Shown one piece after another: positions 10,195-18,445 of a DNA stretch of 64,000 nucleotides. The stretch's first letter is position 1, and every line of letters starts with the position of its first letter. The notes below the pieces were generated by a model, which ran no database searches, was not told where the DNA came from, and saw only the letters and a program-made list of their open reading frames with translations. The DNA is from Candidatus Heimdallarchaeota archaeon. GTDB lineage: Archaea; Asgardarchaeota; Heimdallarchaeia; Hodarchaeales; Hodarchaeaceae. The DNA lies in contig CP070695.1 of NCBI GenBank assembly GCA_020353515.1, forward strand, positions 1,797,435 to 1,861,434, read 5' to 3'. The position numbers were made by a program, and so were the translations under genes.

Positions 10195-10803
10195 ATGAAT
10201 AGAAGGGATTATTTTTTTGCTCAAAAAGATATAATTATTGGAACAATACGGTTTCTTCTGTACAAATATCGGAGATTAACAGCAAAAGAAATTCAAGTAA
10301 AGATAGGCTTAACACGACAAACAACTTACAATTATCTTAGTGATTTAGAATCACAGAAACTGGTAAAAATTGAATATGAGAGGGTGTCAAAGAAAAAAAA
10401 TGTAAAGGTGGCATATTATTCTAATACTCCTCAAGGCTTTCCAAAAGATGTGGAAAACTTACCTATAACAGAAAGACCAAGACATGCACAATTCTCACAT
10501 GAGGAGAGGATAAAACGAATTAATCGTATATTGGACATGAGTATAGCTGCAATTATCGAGACTAAAACAGCAATTAACAGAATGACAGAGGGGGAGTTTG
10601 ATGAGTATTATACGCGCATCCCTGGAGTTGACGGCTTTATAAATTTTCTAGTTTCACTTAATGACGAAGAATTTCGAGATTTTCAGATGAAAATGAAAGA
10701 AACATTTAATCAACTTTGGGCAAAGTATGAAAGTAATGAAGTTTCTGAAATTCCTTCACAGAATGTCTTTTTGATGAGTTTCTTTATTCATCCAGAAAAA
10801 TGA
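10195..10803 (+). CDS. Winged helix-turn-helix transcriptional regulator
   Basis: 202 residues from ATG 10195; an in-frame GTG at 10168 would start inside the operator repeat and is less likely. Residues about 15-75 form a winged helix: 'LTAKEIQVKIGLTRQTTYNY' contains the HTH, followed by a basic wing (RVSKKKNVKVAYY). The remaining 120 residues are helical and acidic with no domain I recognise; they may bind ligand or mediate dimerisation. It is divergent from the secreted serine hydrolase with repeated operator-like sites in between, so local control of that gene and of itself is the simplest inference. The effector is unknown. Confidence 0.75.
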   Translation: MNRRDYFFAQKDIIIGTIRFLLYKYRRLTAKEIQVKIGLTRQTTYNYLSDLESQKLVKIEYERVSKKKNVKVAYYSNTPQGFPKDVENLPITERPRHAQFSHEERIKRINRILDMSIAAIIETKTAINRMTEGEFDEYYTRIPGVDGFINFLVSLNDEEFRDFQMKMKETFNQLWAKYESNEVSEIPSQNVFLMSFFIHPEK

Positions 10804-10843
10804 ATGTTATAAGAATCAACTGAACTCAAGGAGGACACAAAGA

Positions 10844-11410
10844 TCAAGATAAATAATAAATCCACCCAGGTTTCCACTCCTTCGGTTGTTTTCTTCTCCA
10901 ATCTTCTTTTATAGCCTGTTTCCATGTTTTCCCATTAAGTATAACATCTAATGCAAGTTGGGGAGCTTGATGAGCGAGAATCGCAACTTTTCTTCCAAGA
11001 TAGTTCTCCTTTAAATCTTCTAGAAAGCTTCTAATTCTTTTCTCGACCTCTTTATAGCTTTCTCCATTAGGAAAAGGATTATCAATGTGTTTAATCATAA
11101 TTTTTCTTAGCGTGCTGATTTTAACACCAGTTAAGTCTCCGTAATTACATTCTCTCAACCGTTTGTCCTGAATAATTTGAATCAAAGAACCCCATATTAT
11201 ATTTACGGAGTCCACGGCCCTCCTCAGGTCAGAACAAAAGACACAATCAAATTGAACATCTTTAAGACGCTGGGACATTTTCCTTGTCTGTTTTAATCCA
11301 AGATCAGACAAAGTACAATCTCCCCATCCAGTTGCGATATTTTTCTCATTATCATTTGTGGTTCCATGTACAAAGTAGACTATTTCAACGGTCAACAGTG
11401 TTCTCTCCAA
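10844..11410 (-). CDS. Histidine phosphatase family protein
   Basis: 188 residues with a TTG start at 11410, three bases after the stop of the upstream deaminase gene; a second TTG at about 11395 has GGAGAG in front and is an alternative. The phosphoglycerate-mutase-like fold is shown by YFVHGTT (nucleophile His) near residue 14, CSDLRRA (phosphate Arg) near 60, RLRECNYGDLTG (catalytic Glu) near 85 and ILAHQAP (second catalytic His) near 150. The Arg of the usual R-H-G motif is absent here. Family members dephosphorylate sugars, nucleotides or cofactors; the substrate cannot be read from sequence. It is probably co-transcribed with the amidohydrolase. Confidence 0.8.
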   Translation of the reverse strand: MERTLLTVEIVYFVHGTTNDNEKNIATGWGDCTLSDLGLKQTRKMSQRLKDVQFDCVFCSDLRRAVDSVNIIWGSLIQIIQDKRLRECNYGDLTGVKISTLRKIMIKHIDNPFPNGESYKEVEKRIRSFLEDLKENYLGRKVAILAHQAPQLALDVILNGKTWKQAIKEDWRRKQPKEWKPGWIYYLS

Positions 11411-11413
11411 AAA

Positions 11414-12844
11414 TTACCCACCTTTCAGTTTTTGCTGGAGTTTCAGAAAGGTTTGAAAAGATTTGACAGTCAAGTTCGTCTTAAAGCCAGGTTTCGGATT
11501 CTTTTCATAACTCAGAGAATATCCCCCAATTTCCAACAATTCTTCAAAAGCCTCTTGAGCCAATGTTAGTACTTTCGATTCATCCAACGTTATAATCTGT
11601 CCATTTTTCATAACTACGTTACCATCAATGATAACTGTATCCACATCTGATCCAAAGGCGGAGTATACTATATGAGAGGGACAATTATGGAAAGGTGTTA
11701 GATGGGGCTTCTTAAAATCTAACATGATTATATCTGCTTTCTTACCCACTTCCAAAGAACCAATTTCGTTTTCTAATCCAAGACTCTTCGCCCCTAAAAT
11801 TGTAGCCATACGAATTATCTGCTGAGCGGGTAATACAGTACCTTCTCTTTTATTCTGTTTGTGCAAAAATGCAGCAGTTCTCATTTCTTCAATCATGTCA
11901 AGATTGTTATTACTCCCGCAACCATCAGTTCCAATACCAACCATAACCTCTTTTTCTAGCAACTCTGGGATTGGGGCAACCTCATTCCCATATTTCATCA
12001 TAGCAGTTGGACAATGGGCTACTGAAGTGTTGGTTTGTTTCATGATTTTCATATCTGCTTTATTTACAAAAACACAATGAGCTGCCAGAACATCGTCCTT
12101 TAATATTCCTAAATTATGCAAATGCTCAATTGATGTTTCTCCATGTTTTTCTTTGGTCATTTTTGGTTCGTTTGGCGCCTCAGCGACATGAATGTGTAAC
12201 CCAACGTCAATTTCATCAGCAGCTTCTCGTGTTTTTTGTAGTAAGGTTGGTGAACATGTATATATAGAATGAGGCCCTAATTTACACGTGATTCTACCAT
12301 TTGAGGAGTTGTTCCACTTTTTAGCAAATGCTACACTTTCAGTTAATTCTCGTTCTCCTTTATCGGGTTCATTCAATTCTAGTATTCCTTGAGCTAGATT
12401 TGCACGCATCCCTGCTTCATTGACTGCTTTTACAACCCTATCCATATGCCAATATTGATCTGCAAAAGTTGTTGTCCCTGTTGTTATCATTTCTAAGCAA
12501 CCAAGTAATGCCCCAACATAGCAATGTTCAGCAGTAATGTTCTTCTCGATTGACCATATTATTGGGAGCCAATTAATTCCTGGAACGTCATCAGCTACTC
12601 CTCGAAATAGGGTCATTGCCAAGTGCGTGTGTGTATTGATGAGTCCAGGTATTATGACCATTCCTTTCGCATCGATTTCATTATTAAAGGAATAATTTTG
12701 TATTTTGCTCATTGGTCCAATATCAATTATCTTATCAGCATCAATTACAACTCCTCCATCTGAAATGACTTCATTTTTTGAGTTAACAGTGATAATTACT
12801 CCGTTTTTTATTAATAGGTCAACCAAAATAGAACACCACGACAT
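11414..12844 (-). CDS. Amidohydrolase, SAH/MTA-type deaminase
   Basis: About 476 residues. Metal-dependent amidohydrolase of the TRZ/ATZ and S-adenosylhomocysteine/5'-methylthioadenosine deaminase group. Seen: NTHTHLAMTLFRG (metal HxH plus the family's LFRG), HIHVAE, AAHCVF and GTDGCGSNN (metal Asp), plus the C-terminal GSLEVGKKADIIML. The reaction would be hydrolytic deamination of an adenine-containing thioether or a related guanine/triazine compound in the cytoplasm, as part of methionine-salvage or SAH recycling; the exact substrate is inferred from family only. Start choice: a TATA box (about 12879-12888, minus strand) makes the ATG at 12862 too close to the transcription start, so ATG 12844 or TTG 12826 is preferred. 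The phosphatase gene follows at once. Confidence 0.8.
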   Translation of the reverse strand: MSWCSILVDLLIKNGVIITVNSKNEVISDGGVVIDADKIIDIGPMSKIQNYSFNNEIDAKGMVIIPGLINTHTHLAMTLFRGVADDVPGINWLPIIWSIEKNITAEHCYVGALLGCLEMITTGTTTFADQYWHMDRVVKAVNEAGMRANLAQGILELNEPDKGERELTESVAFAKKWNNSSNGRITCKLGPHSIYTCSPTLLQKTREAADEIDVGLHIHVAEAPNEPKMTKEKHGETSIEHLHNLGILKDDVLAAHCVFVNKADMKIMKQTNTSVAHCPTAMMKYGNEVAPIPELLEKEVMVGIGTDGCGSNNNLDMIEEMRTAAFLHKQNKREGTVLPAQQIIRMATILGAKSLGLENEIGSLEVGKKADIIMLDFKKPHLTPFHNCPSHIVYSAFGSDVDTVIIDGNVVMKNGQIITLDESKVLTLAQEAFEELLEIGGYSLSYEKNPKPGFKTNLTVKSFQTFLKLQQKLKGG

Positions 12845-12972
12845 TGATTTGATGATACACACAAATATACAGAAGGATTAATATAATTTCAGTTGTTACA
12901 CGTTACTAATTGAGAAATCTTACTCTTTCTCCATTGAATTTTATTGAATTACGTGTTTAAAATTGTTGGAAA

Positions 12973-13186
12973 GTGGAAATGGACAGGAGAATATCCAAAA
13001 CAATAGATGTTTATAATGAACACGCACAGGACTGTATGCGTATTAATTCATCTATAGAACCAATCCAAGATCTCTTAGATTTTTTTTATAATGAATGTCC
13101 CAGGTCCAATTTCGGGTTTCTTAACAGCAACAGTATTGTTGGTGGTTCCATTCTTCATTTTTACTAGACGAAAATGGAACCAGTAG
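12973..13186 (+). pseudogene. Decayed gene: methyltransferase N-terminus and CTERM-like tail
   Basis: Two remnants are joined out of frame. 12973-13090 encodes about 38 residues (ISKTIDVYNEHAQ ... LLDFF) that resemble the N-terminal lead of class I SAM methyltransferases, just before where the LDxGCG motif should come. The motif never appears. From ATG 13091, in another frame, comes a 31-residue segment with PGPISGF, one membrane helix and tail TRRKWNQ, ending at TAG 13184, which looks like the C-terminal sorting anchor of a surface protein. The two frames meet at a run of eight T (13080-13087). Neither piece is a whole gene; a small real membrane peptide from 13091 cannot be excluded. Confidence 0.5.
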
Positions 13187-13265
13187 TGAGTTTCATCAGA
13201 CTTGCTCAAAGTATTTCGAGAATCAAAACCAAACTCTGATAAAGAGAATATTCACTGTTTTAACC

Positions 13266-13866
13266 ATGAGTATTGGTTCAAAGGCAAAAGAGAATCTAAT
13301 ATGGATTATTTTCGCTGGGATTATTTTAACTGGTGTCATTTCAGGAGGAATATATCAAATGATCTTTTCTCCAACAATAGATAACAATAACCCGATAGAT
13401 GAACCGTTTTTTGATTATCCTGGTAATAATACTAACCAAAATAATAGTATTAACATTCCAGAGAGTAATACTACTATGAATTTAGATGGCAAGATTACAA
13501 TAGAAGGGATTGGGACATTTACTTATGTTCCTAAAGACATCATCACAATGAGGCCCAATATTTTTCAACCAGGCCATTTCTCAATCTTTGATATTCTTGT
13601 ATGGCTTGACGATTGTAATTCTTTTTACAGTAGCTGCAGGTGTTGATTTTACTCGCTTTGCACGAAGATTTGGCAGAAGAAGAACCCTCGTTCTCCAACA
13701 AATTTCATATCTCGCTTTCATCATGGTTGGGCTGCATGCATTACTGTTAGGAACTTTAACTCGTCAAATAACTGCATTACGTCTGTTAATTATTATCTCT
13801 TTTGTTTTTATTACTGTTTTACGTATCTATTTATTTTTAAATATTCGATTCTCTAGTTCTTTTTGA
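13266..13866 (+). pseudogene. Frameshifted, internally deleted membrane protein gene
   Basis: 13266-13646 gives an N-terminal membrane anchor, an Asn/Thr-rich linker and a segment RPNIFQPGHFSIFDILV, which matches a motif I recall from large archaeal FMN/unknown extracellular proteins, where 'HFSVFDILVHL' is followed by several hundred more residues. Here it runs straight into nonsense and a stop. From about 13588 another frame encodes GLTIVILFTVAAGVDF and three more membrane helices ending at 13866. The simplest reading is one original gene with an extracellular domain followed by C-terminal helices, which lost its middle and its frame. It could instead be two small real membrane proteins that overlap. 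Confidence 0.5.
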
Positions 13867-13987
13867 ATTAAGCTCTTATCTTCATCATCAGTCTCTCTTA
13901 ATTGATATTTATTGCCTTAAAAAGAAGGGTTATATTAGATTATTAAGAACTTAAAATTAGACTTGAATAGTGATGGAAGTGTCCTGA

Positions 13988-14329
13988 ATGGAAAAAGTAG
14001 AAGACAACCATGATGGTACAGAAATTGCAGAGAAAAGAGATAGAATAGCCAATGAAATGGCTGAAGACGAAATCTTTGTACATACAGTGTACAACGCTTT
14101 GAAAGTACCTAATGCAAATATAACCGAGAAATTAATTTTAGCATTTTCTACCATACCAGAGACGAGATTAGATTTCTCCCTAGCAAAAGATCGTTTTATA
14201 AATATTGTCGATCTACTTGAAGCAAATGGAGAGGTTACTTCAGAAGAGATAATACTCTTAAAACAATCAATTAAGGATATTAATTCTCTCCAAGAGCTTT
14301 TATTAAAAAGAAAAGGAATAGTCAACTAG
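13988..14329 (+). CDS. Small hypothetical protein, helical
   Basis: 113 residues, no signal peptide or membrane segment, mostly helical and acidic (residues 1-30 very charged). The C-terminal half (VDLLEANGEVTSEEIILLKQ) looks like a helical bundle but I recognise no family. Start ATG 13988 has no clear ribosome site. The gene ends 7 bases before the stop of the convergent V4R-like gene. An open frame also runs the other way over the whole gene, but its product is low-complexity Ser-rich, so this strand is preferred. Function unknown. Confidence 0.55.
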   Translation: MEKVEDNHDGTEIAEKRDRIANEMAEDEIFVHTVYNALKVPNANITEKLILAFSTIPETRLDFSLAKDRFINIVDLLEANGEVTSEEIILLKQSIKDINSLQELLLKRKGIVN

Positions 14330-14336
14330 ACTCAAT

Positions 14337-14915
14337 CTAGTCCATCCTGAGTTTGTTCTTTTCATTCAAAAATCTAAGCCCTTCATCTATTTGTTGACGT
14401 AGTTTTAAAGCTTCTTTAAGATATACTTGAATTTCTAGTAAAGAATTTTCGTCTTTCGAAGGAAGACTGACTTTGAATATACATGAATTTGCTCCACTAC
14501 ACATGGTTTTAACAATTTTAACCTTAACTGGAACGTTTAAGGCTGACTCAAACACCTCTTCTAACCAAAAGTGGGAGCAGTTGCGTAAAAGAGACGAATC
14601 CACCAATTTTATTTGACGTAATGGACAATAACACTTTGAATATCGTACCTGAATAGAGGATTCAGGCTTTATAATAAAAACCTCTTCTTGATAATGATGA
14701 TTTAATGTTTCAATAAATTGTTCGATATTTTGGCTTCTTTTCCAAGCTTTTCGAAAAAATTCTACAGCTTGGGGGTTAGCACAAGCAATCCCACAGGATT
14801 TAAGAATATCTGTGTTAACCTCTCTAGGTTGGTTCTCAAGACCTTGAAAAAGTCCTAAAAGCCATTGCTTCAAGAATTCAAGAATCCACTGCTCACTAGC
14901 ATGATGTTTATCCAT
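14337..14915 (-). CDS. Cysteine-motif protein, V4R/DUF6144-like
   Basis: 192 residues from ATG 14915, which has GGAAGTG 5 bases upstream and a TATA box 53-61 bases upstream; the earlier ATG 14957 would precede the transcription start. The C-terminal half carries spaced cysteines: CYCPLRQIK, CSHFWLEEVFESAL and CSGANSCIFKV. The spacing, with 'vp-vkv' between, resembles V4R-like domains and the DUF6144 group, where similar cysteines may bind a metal or hydrophobic ligand. The N-terminal half also has CGIACANP. I know of no established reaction. The gene is monocistronic and faces the small helical gene. Confidence 0.6.
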   Translation of the reverse strand: MDKHHASEQWILEFLKQWLLGLFQGLENQPREVNTDILKSCGIACANPQAVEFFRKAWKRSQNIEQFIETLNHHYQEEVFIIKPESSIQVRYSKCYCPLRQIKLVDSSLLRNCSHFWLEEVFESALNVPVKVKIVKTMCSGANSCIFKVSLPSKDENSLLEIQVYLKEALKLRQQIDEGLRFLNEKNKLRMD

Positions 14916-14967
14916 TTTTTCACTTCCGTGAAAGAAAAATTCCGAAAAAGTTAACATTCGTATTGCC

Positions 14968-14976
14968 TTTATAAAT
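14968..14976 (-). promoter_or_regulatory. TATA box of the V4R-like gene
   Basis: ATTTATAAA on the minus strand, placed so that transcription would begin near 14945, between the two possible start codons; it decides for the downstream one. Confidence 0.45.
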
Positions 14977-15016
14977 AATTAGAAAATTTTTGATAGAAAT
15001 GTCCTAAAAATGGGTG

Positions 15017-15550
15017 TTAAAGGTTTTTTTGCCTTTTAAAGAATTTAAATGGATTGGGTACCCATCGTGGAACCTTTTTCATATAATCTAGGTATTCCTG
15101 ACCAAGAATCTCTATTAATTCGTTTTCTTCGTAGGCTGCAATTAGATCAAGAAGAAAAAATGCAATTAAAAAGGGGATGAATGATATGATAGACAATGTC
15201 AAAATAATCAATCCTAAATATCCAATAATATAAGCAAAATACATCGGATGTCGCACCATAGCATAAACATCTTCATCCACTACTTTTGGATTAGTTTTAT
15301 CAACCCCTACTAAAACTAATTTATGAGAACCATTAGCTAATCTTAATGCAATAAGCACGGCACCAATAAAGATAAGCAGGCGTAATTGCCATGGTATCAT
15401 ACGTGATAATTGAGTTGTAAGGTTGAATAAAGAGTCTATTCCCCAAACCATCAAGAATAATATGACACCAATCAATTGAAATTCGTGGGATCGTGGATGT
15501 TCTTCTCCGATTCCATGTGAATGTTCTTGTCCAGGCACTTTAAACACCAA
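15017..15550 (-). CDS. Isoprenylcysteine methyltransferase-like membrane protein
   Basis: 177 residues, with about four membrane helices. The C-terminal half has the ICMT/PEMT catalytic signature: MVRHPMYFAYIIGYLG near residue 100 and YEENELIEILGQEYLDYMKK near 145, which bind S-adenosylmethionine. Family members methylate isoprenylcysteine carboxyls, phospholipid amines or small hydrophobic compounds at the membrane. The start is TTG (or the adjoining GTG) directly after the TGA of the flavodoxin gene, with AAAGGGA in front, so the two are translationally coupled. A histidine-rich N-terminus (HSHGIGEEHPRSHE) may bind metal. Substrate not predictable. Confidence 0.8.
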   Translation of the reverse strand: MVFKVPGQEHSHGIGEEHPRSHEFQLIGVILFLMVWGIDSLFNLTTQLSRMIPWQLRLLIFIGAVLIALRLANGSHKLVLVGVDKTNPKVVDEDVYAMVRHPMYFAYIIGYLGLIILTLSIISFIPFLIAFFLLDLIAAYEENELIEILGQEYLDYMKKVPRWVPNPFKFFKRQKNL

Positions 15551-16099
15551 TCATTTCCCTTTCAATATCTCTATAAATTCTTTTGTGAAAGCTTCTATCT
15601 TTTCCCAATCTCTATAATCATTCACACCATTTGGATCAAAGTTAGGGGAAGCTCTTCCCGCAATCTTTAACATCCTCTTATCTAACCACCCCACAGGCGA
15701 ATCAGGAGAAGCATTCATTAATCCACCAAAAGCTTCATAATCGTCTACAGTGACTCCCAGACCATCTAGTGCTTTTTTACAATATTCTTCTTTGATTTCT
15801 AGATATCTTTCTGGAATAGCCGCATAACCTGAACTTACAAAGAATACTTTCGGACCATCTAATGAATTAATATCTTTTTTTTGCTTTTTAATAAAATTTT
15901 TCACTTCTTTGGTCCATTGACCGATTCTTATACCTGATCCAATGATCAATCCAGCATACTGAGCTAAATCTGGCCATTGATCCTTTTTCACATTAATAAT
16001 ATCTGAATCAATGTCGTTTTCCTTTAACCATTCTACCATTTTTTCTGCAATTCCCTGAGTTGCCCCATATCTAGTACCGTACGCAACTAGTACTTTCAT
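15551..16099 (-). CDS. Flavodoxin-domain protein, HemG-like
   Basis: 182 residues from ATG 16099 (Shine-Dalgarno AGGAAGA 6 bases upstream; the longer frame back to 16150 lacks one). It starts with KVLVAYGTRYGATQGIA, the FMN phosphate-binding loop of flavodoxins, followed by IIGSGIRIGQW and FFVSSGYAA, typical of the flavodoxin_5 group that includes the menaquinone-dependent protoporphyrinogen oxidase HemG. It would be a cytoplasmic FMN electron carrier or oxidoreductase. A haem role is not supported by neighbours; the next gene is a membrane methyltransferase read from the same message. Confidence 0.8.
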   Translation of the reverse strand: MKVLVAYGTRYGATQGIAEKMVEWLKENDIDSDIINVKKDQWPDLAQYAGLIIGSGIRIGQWTKEVKNFIKKQKKDINSLDGPKVFFVSSGYAAIPERYLEIKEEYCKKALDGLGVTVDDYEAFGGLMNASPDSPVGWLDKRMLKIAGRASPNFDPNGVNDYRDWEKIEAFTKEFIEILKGK

Positions 16100-16273
16100 A
16101 ACCATTCTTCCTAAGTCACACCAAACTTTAACAATAGAAGCTTCAATCATTTCAGCGAAGGAAATTCAAGAGACTTTTGTATTTGATGTATTAAATATTC
16201 TGATTTAACGGAAAAAGAATGCTATTTTTATAACTTTATTACCTTAATAATAACATCTTCGGGCATTAACTAA

Positions 16274-17305
16274 TTATTTTGACAAGAGATCTTCAATAAG
16301 TTTTATCTTTACCCCTAGATGATCCCGAATAACTCCATAGACAAACTGATATACTTGATTATACTGTTTTAGTAATGAAGCGGTCTCAGGGCGCATCCCT
16401 GATAATTCTGATCCTTGAATCAGAGATATGGCATAATCTGTTAATCGTCTAGTGGCTGCAAACACATAAAAGAATTCAAAATCCTCAATCACCCTCCCTA
16501 ATTTTTGCTGATATATGTCAAATACCTGTTGACCTAGGGTTGGTGATGCATGGGCATTTGTAAGTAGAACAGTCCATGCTAAATCAAAACGAAAATCAAG
16601 CACTGATGAAGTGCCCCAATCAATAACCACTGGGTTTAAATCTCTTTTCATGAGGATGTTGTCAGGATGATAATCTAGATGAATTAAAGACAAGGAGGAA
16701 ACAGAAATCCCATTGATTTGATTTCTAAGCCATTTGAACACTTCGCTAAAATCGATCATTCCTCGTTGTAATAAAGAATCAATGTATTCATCTATTTGTG
16801 TTTCAATATAGGTGTTTAAAGATTGTGATTCTGGGGGAGGGGTGATTAAATTGAATTCTCTCCAATTTATTTTGTGTAATTGTACGTAAAGATCAATAAA
16901 AAGCTCCATCATCTCTATTTGCTTTTTTTCATTCGATTTCCGAAGAATCTCACCCATAGTTGGTCCATCAATTCGCTCCATTATCACGAAAGGTTTACCT
17001 ATAATTTCCCCACTATTTTCTAATAATTCCATTTTAGGAACAGGATAATTTAAATCATATAACTTTTTCATTACACTAAATTCTTTAGCAGACTTTGTTT
17101 TAGAATTTGTTGCAGGGTATATTCGTGCAACAAGTTCTTTTTTGACCTGCTTTCCCTGATCTTGATAACCTAAATCGAATGAGAGAAGATCGTTTTCCCA
17201 CCCTGAGGTGATATCCTTGAGCTGGGTGATTTCAATATTCTGATACTCTGGAAAGGTTAATTCAAAAAAATTACAAAATCTATCTTTAATATCTGATATT
17301 AGCAT
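16274..17305 (-). CDS. Phosphotransferase (APH/choline kinase fold)
   Basis: 343 residues from ATG 17305, chosen because GGGAAG lies 5 bases upstream and a TATA box at 17341-17350 leaves a short leader; a longer frame to 17380 would start before that promoter. Seen are the nucleotide-binding N-lobe with FVIMERIDGPTMGEIL, the catalytic loop LIHLDYHPDNILMK (HxDxxxxN) near residue 225 and the metal site VVIDWGTSS. The family phosphorylates aminoglycosides, choline, homoserine, acyl or sugar hydroxyls; the substrate is unknown here. It is transcribed alone, and nothing next to it suggests a pathway. Confidence 0.8.
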   Translation of the reverse strand: MLISDIKDRFCNFFELTFPEYQNIEITQLKDITSGWENDLLSFDLGYQDQGKQVKKELVARIYPATNSKTKSAKEFSVMKKLYDLNYPVPKMELLENSGEIIGKPFVIMERIDGPTMGEILRKSNEKKQIEMMELFIDLYVQLHKINWREFNLITPPPESQSLNTYIETQIDEYIDSLLQRGMIDFSEVFKWLRNQINGISVSSLSLIHLDYHPDNILMKRDLNPVVIDWGTSSVLDFRFDLAWTVLLTNAHASPTLGQQVFDIYQQKLGRVIEDFEFFYVFAATRRLTDYAISLIQGSELSGMRPETASLLKQYNQVYQFVYGVIRDHLGVKIKLIEDLLSK

Positions 17306-17340
17306 TATTCTTCCCGATTTTTTAATCAGAATTCCATCAC

Positions 17341-17350
17341 CTTTAAATAA
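17341..17350 (-). promoter_or_regulatory. TATA box of the phosphotransferase gene
   Basis: TTATTTAAAG on the minus strand, 36-45 bases before the ATG at 17305; this spacing is what makes that ATG the preferred start. Confidence 0.4.
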
Positions 17351-17730
17351 CTTCCTTAGAACCGTACCAATTAGATTCAAGTCACTTGAACTGTTGCAAA
17401 TTTACGAGATTTTGCTTGGAGATGTTAAAGGTGCTGTTTCATACAATAGGATTAAAAAATTGCTCTTTTTGCCTTTTTAATTCATAATATCGATTTTTAT
17501 CTTTCCTGAGTAGATATCTCAGGTATATTTCAAAAAATGGCGTAAAGAGAGTGAAAAAAAACCTTTGAACTCTTGGTATATGCTTCTTCGATACTGAATT
17601 TTCAAATCCTTCCCCACAAGAAATTTCAACATACCTAGAATAATAAATCTATATATCCGATGATCGAACACAGCATGTTTTTAAACTGAAAAGATACTTT
17701 CGGAAAATCACATGGTTTGGAGAAATAAAA
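17351..17730. other. Intergenic region with a small hairpin
   Basis: No open frame with coding character and no tRNA-like fold was seen. It holds a 6-bp stem CCTGAG/CTCAGG with a 7-base loop (17505-17523), several T-runs, and TTTTTAAAC near 17678-17686 that may be the TATA box of the ferritin-like gene, whose ATG 17731 has GGAGA upstream. Confidence 0.4.
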
Positions 17731-18198
17731 ATGGATGTTGAAAAACGAATTCAACTATTCAAGAACCAAATTGAGCTTGAGAAACAAATAGTTCAGACAG
17801 CTGAATCTTCAGCAAAGAATATTGGAAATGAGATCGTCAGGGAGATGATTTTAGGTATCGCTATGGATTCACGCAAGCACGAGTCTTTTTTGAACACACT
17901 TATTGGTCTTCATGAAAAATTCGCACTAATTGATGAGGAATTAACCGATCAACTGAAACAGAATTTAGAACAACATATCAAGTTGGAGAAAAAAGCTATA
18001 GACTCCTATCAGAACATATGGAGTAACCTCGAGGATGAGAAGGAGAAAATTATTATTCGCTATATTTTAAACGATGAAATCAGACATCATAGACTCCTCA
18101 AACAGTTACATACAAAACTAGTGGAAAAACTTACATTCACTAGCGAAGATTACTGGGATTGGGCTTGGAAAGACACCGAGTGGGGTGGGGGTTCCTAA
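17731..18198 (+). CDS. Ferritin-like (rubrerythrin-type) four-helix protein
   Basis: 155 residues. A four-helix bundle with carboxylate and histidine ligands in the ferritin-like pattern: QIELEKQIVQTAE (helix 1), AMDSRKHESFL (helix 2, ExxH-like), LEKKAIDSYQN (helix 3) and NDEIRHHRLLKQLH (helix 4). Family members bind a di-iron site and act in oxidation of iron or peroxide detoxification, or are ligand-less scaffolds; the residues here would allow a di-metal site, but this is inference. The C-terminus has a Trp-rich tail (YWDWAWKDTEWGGG). The gene stands alone between two regions without genes. Confidence 0.75.
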   Translation: MDVEKRIQLFKNQIELEKQIVQTAESSAKNIGNEIVREMILGIAMDSRKHESFLNTLIGLHEKFALIDEELTDQLKQNLEQHIKLEKKAIDSYQNIWSNLEDEKEKIIIRYILNDEIRHHRLLKQLHTKLVEKLTFTSEDYWDWAWKDTEWGGGS

Positions 18199-18445
18199 AG
18201 CAATATGAGAAATATCTAAACAGCCCTTTCAACCTTTTTTTCGGCTAATACATTGGAAGGGATATGCTACAAAAAAAGTGGGGAGTATGAATCCAAAAAA
18301 GGGCTCGTTCCAAACTATGGAAATATATATATTTTGAGTCATGAAAATGTTATTTGTTAGAATATCGAATCAAATTACATTAATTTTTGCAAAAAGAGGA
18401 AATATCCTGTTAAATGTTAAAATCATGTAAGAAGAGGCATTCGTT

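Noticed and set aside
11284..11569. Two plus-strand frames across the phosphatase/deaminase junction.
   Set aside because: They lie opposite two well-supported enzyme genes and lack any coding pattern.
13957..14325. Long open frame on the minus strand over the small helical gene.
   Set aside because: Its product is Ser/Phe-rich without any recognisable pattern, while the plus-strand product has normal helical composition.
15551..16099. Assignment as protoporphyrinogen oxidase HemG.
   Set aside because: Only the flavodoxin fold is supported; no haem synthesis genes are nearby.
17351..17730. Possible tRNA gene in the gene-free stretch.
   Set aside because: No GTTCRA-type T-loop with matching acceptor arms could be folded; the single hairpin is too short.
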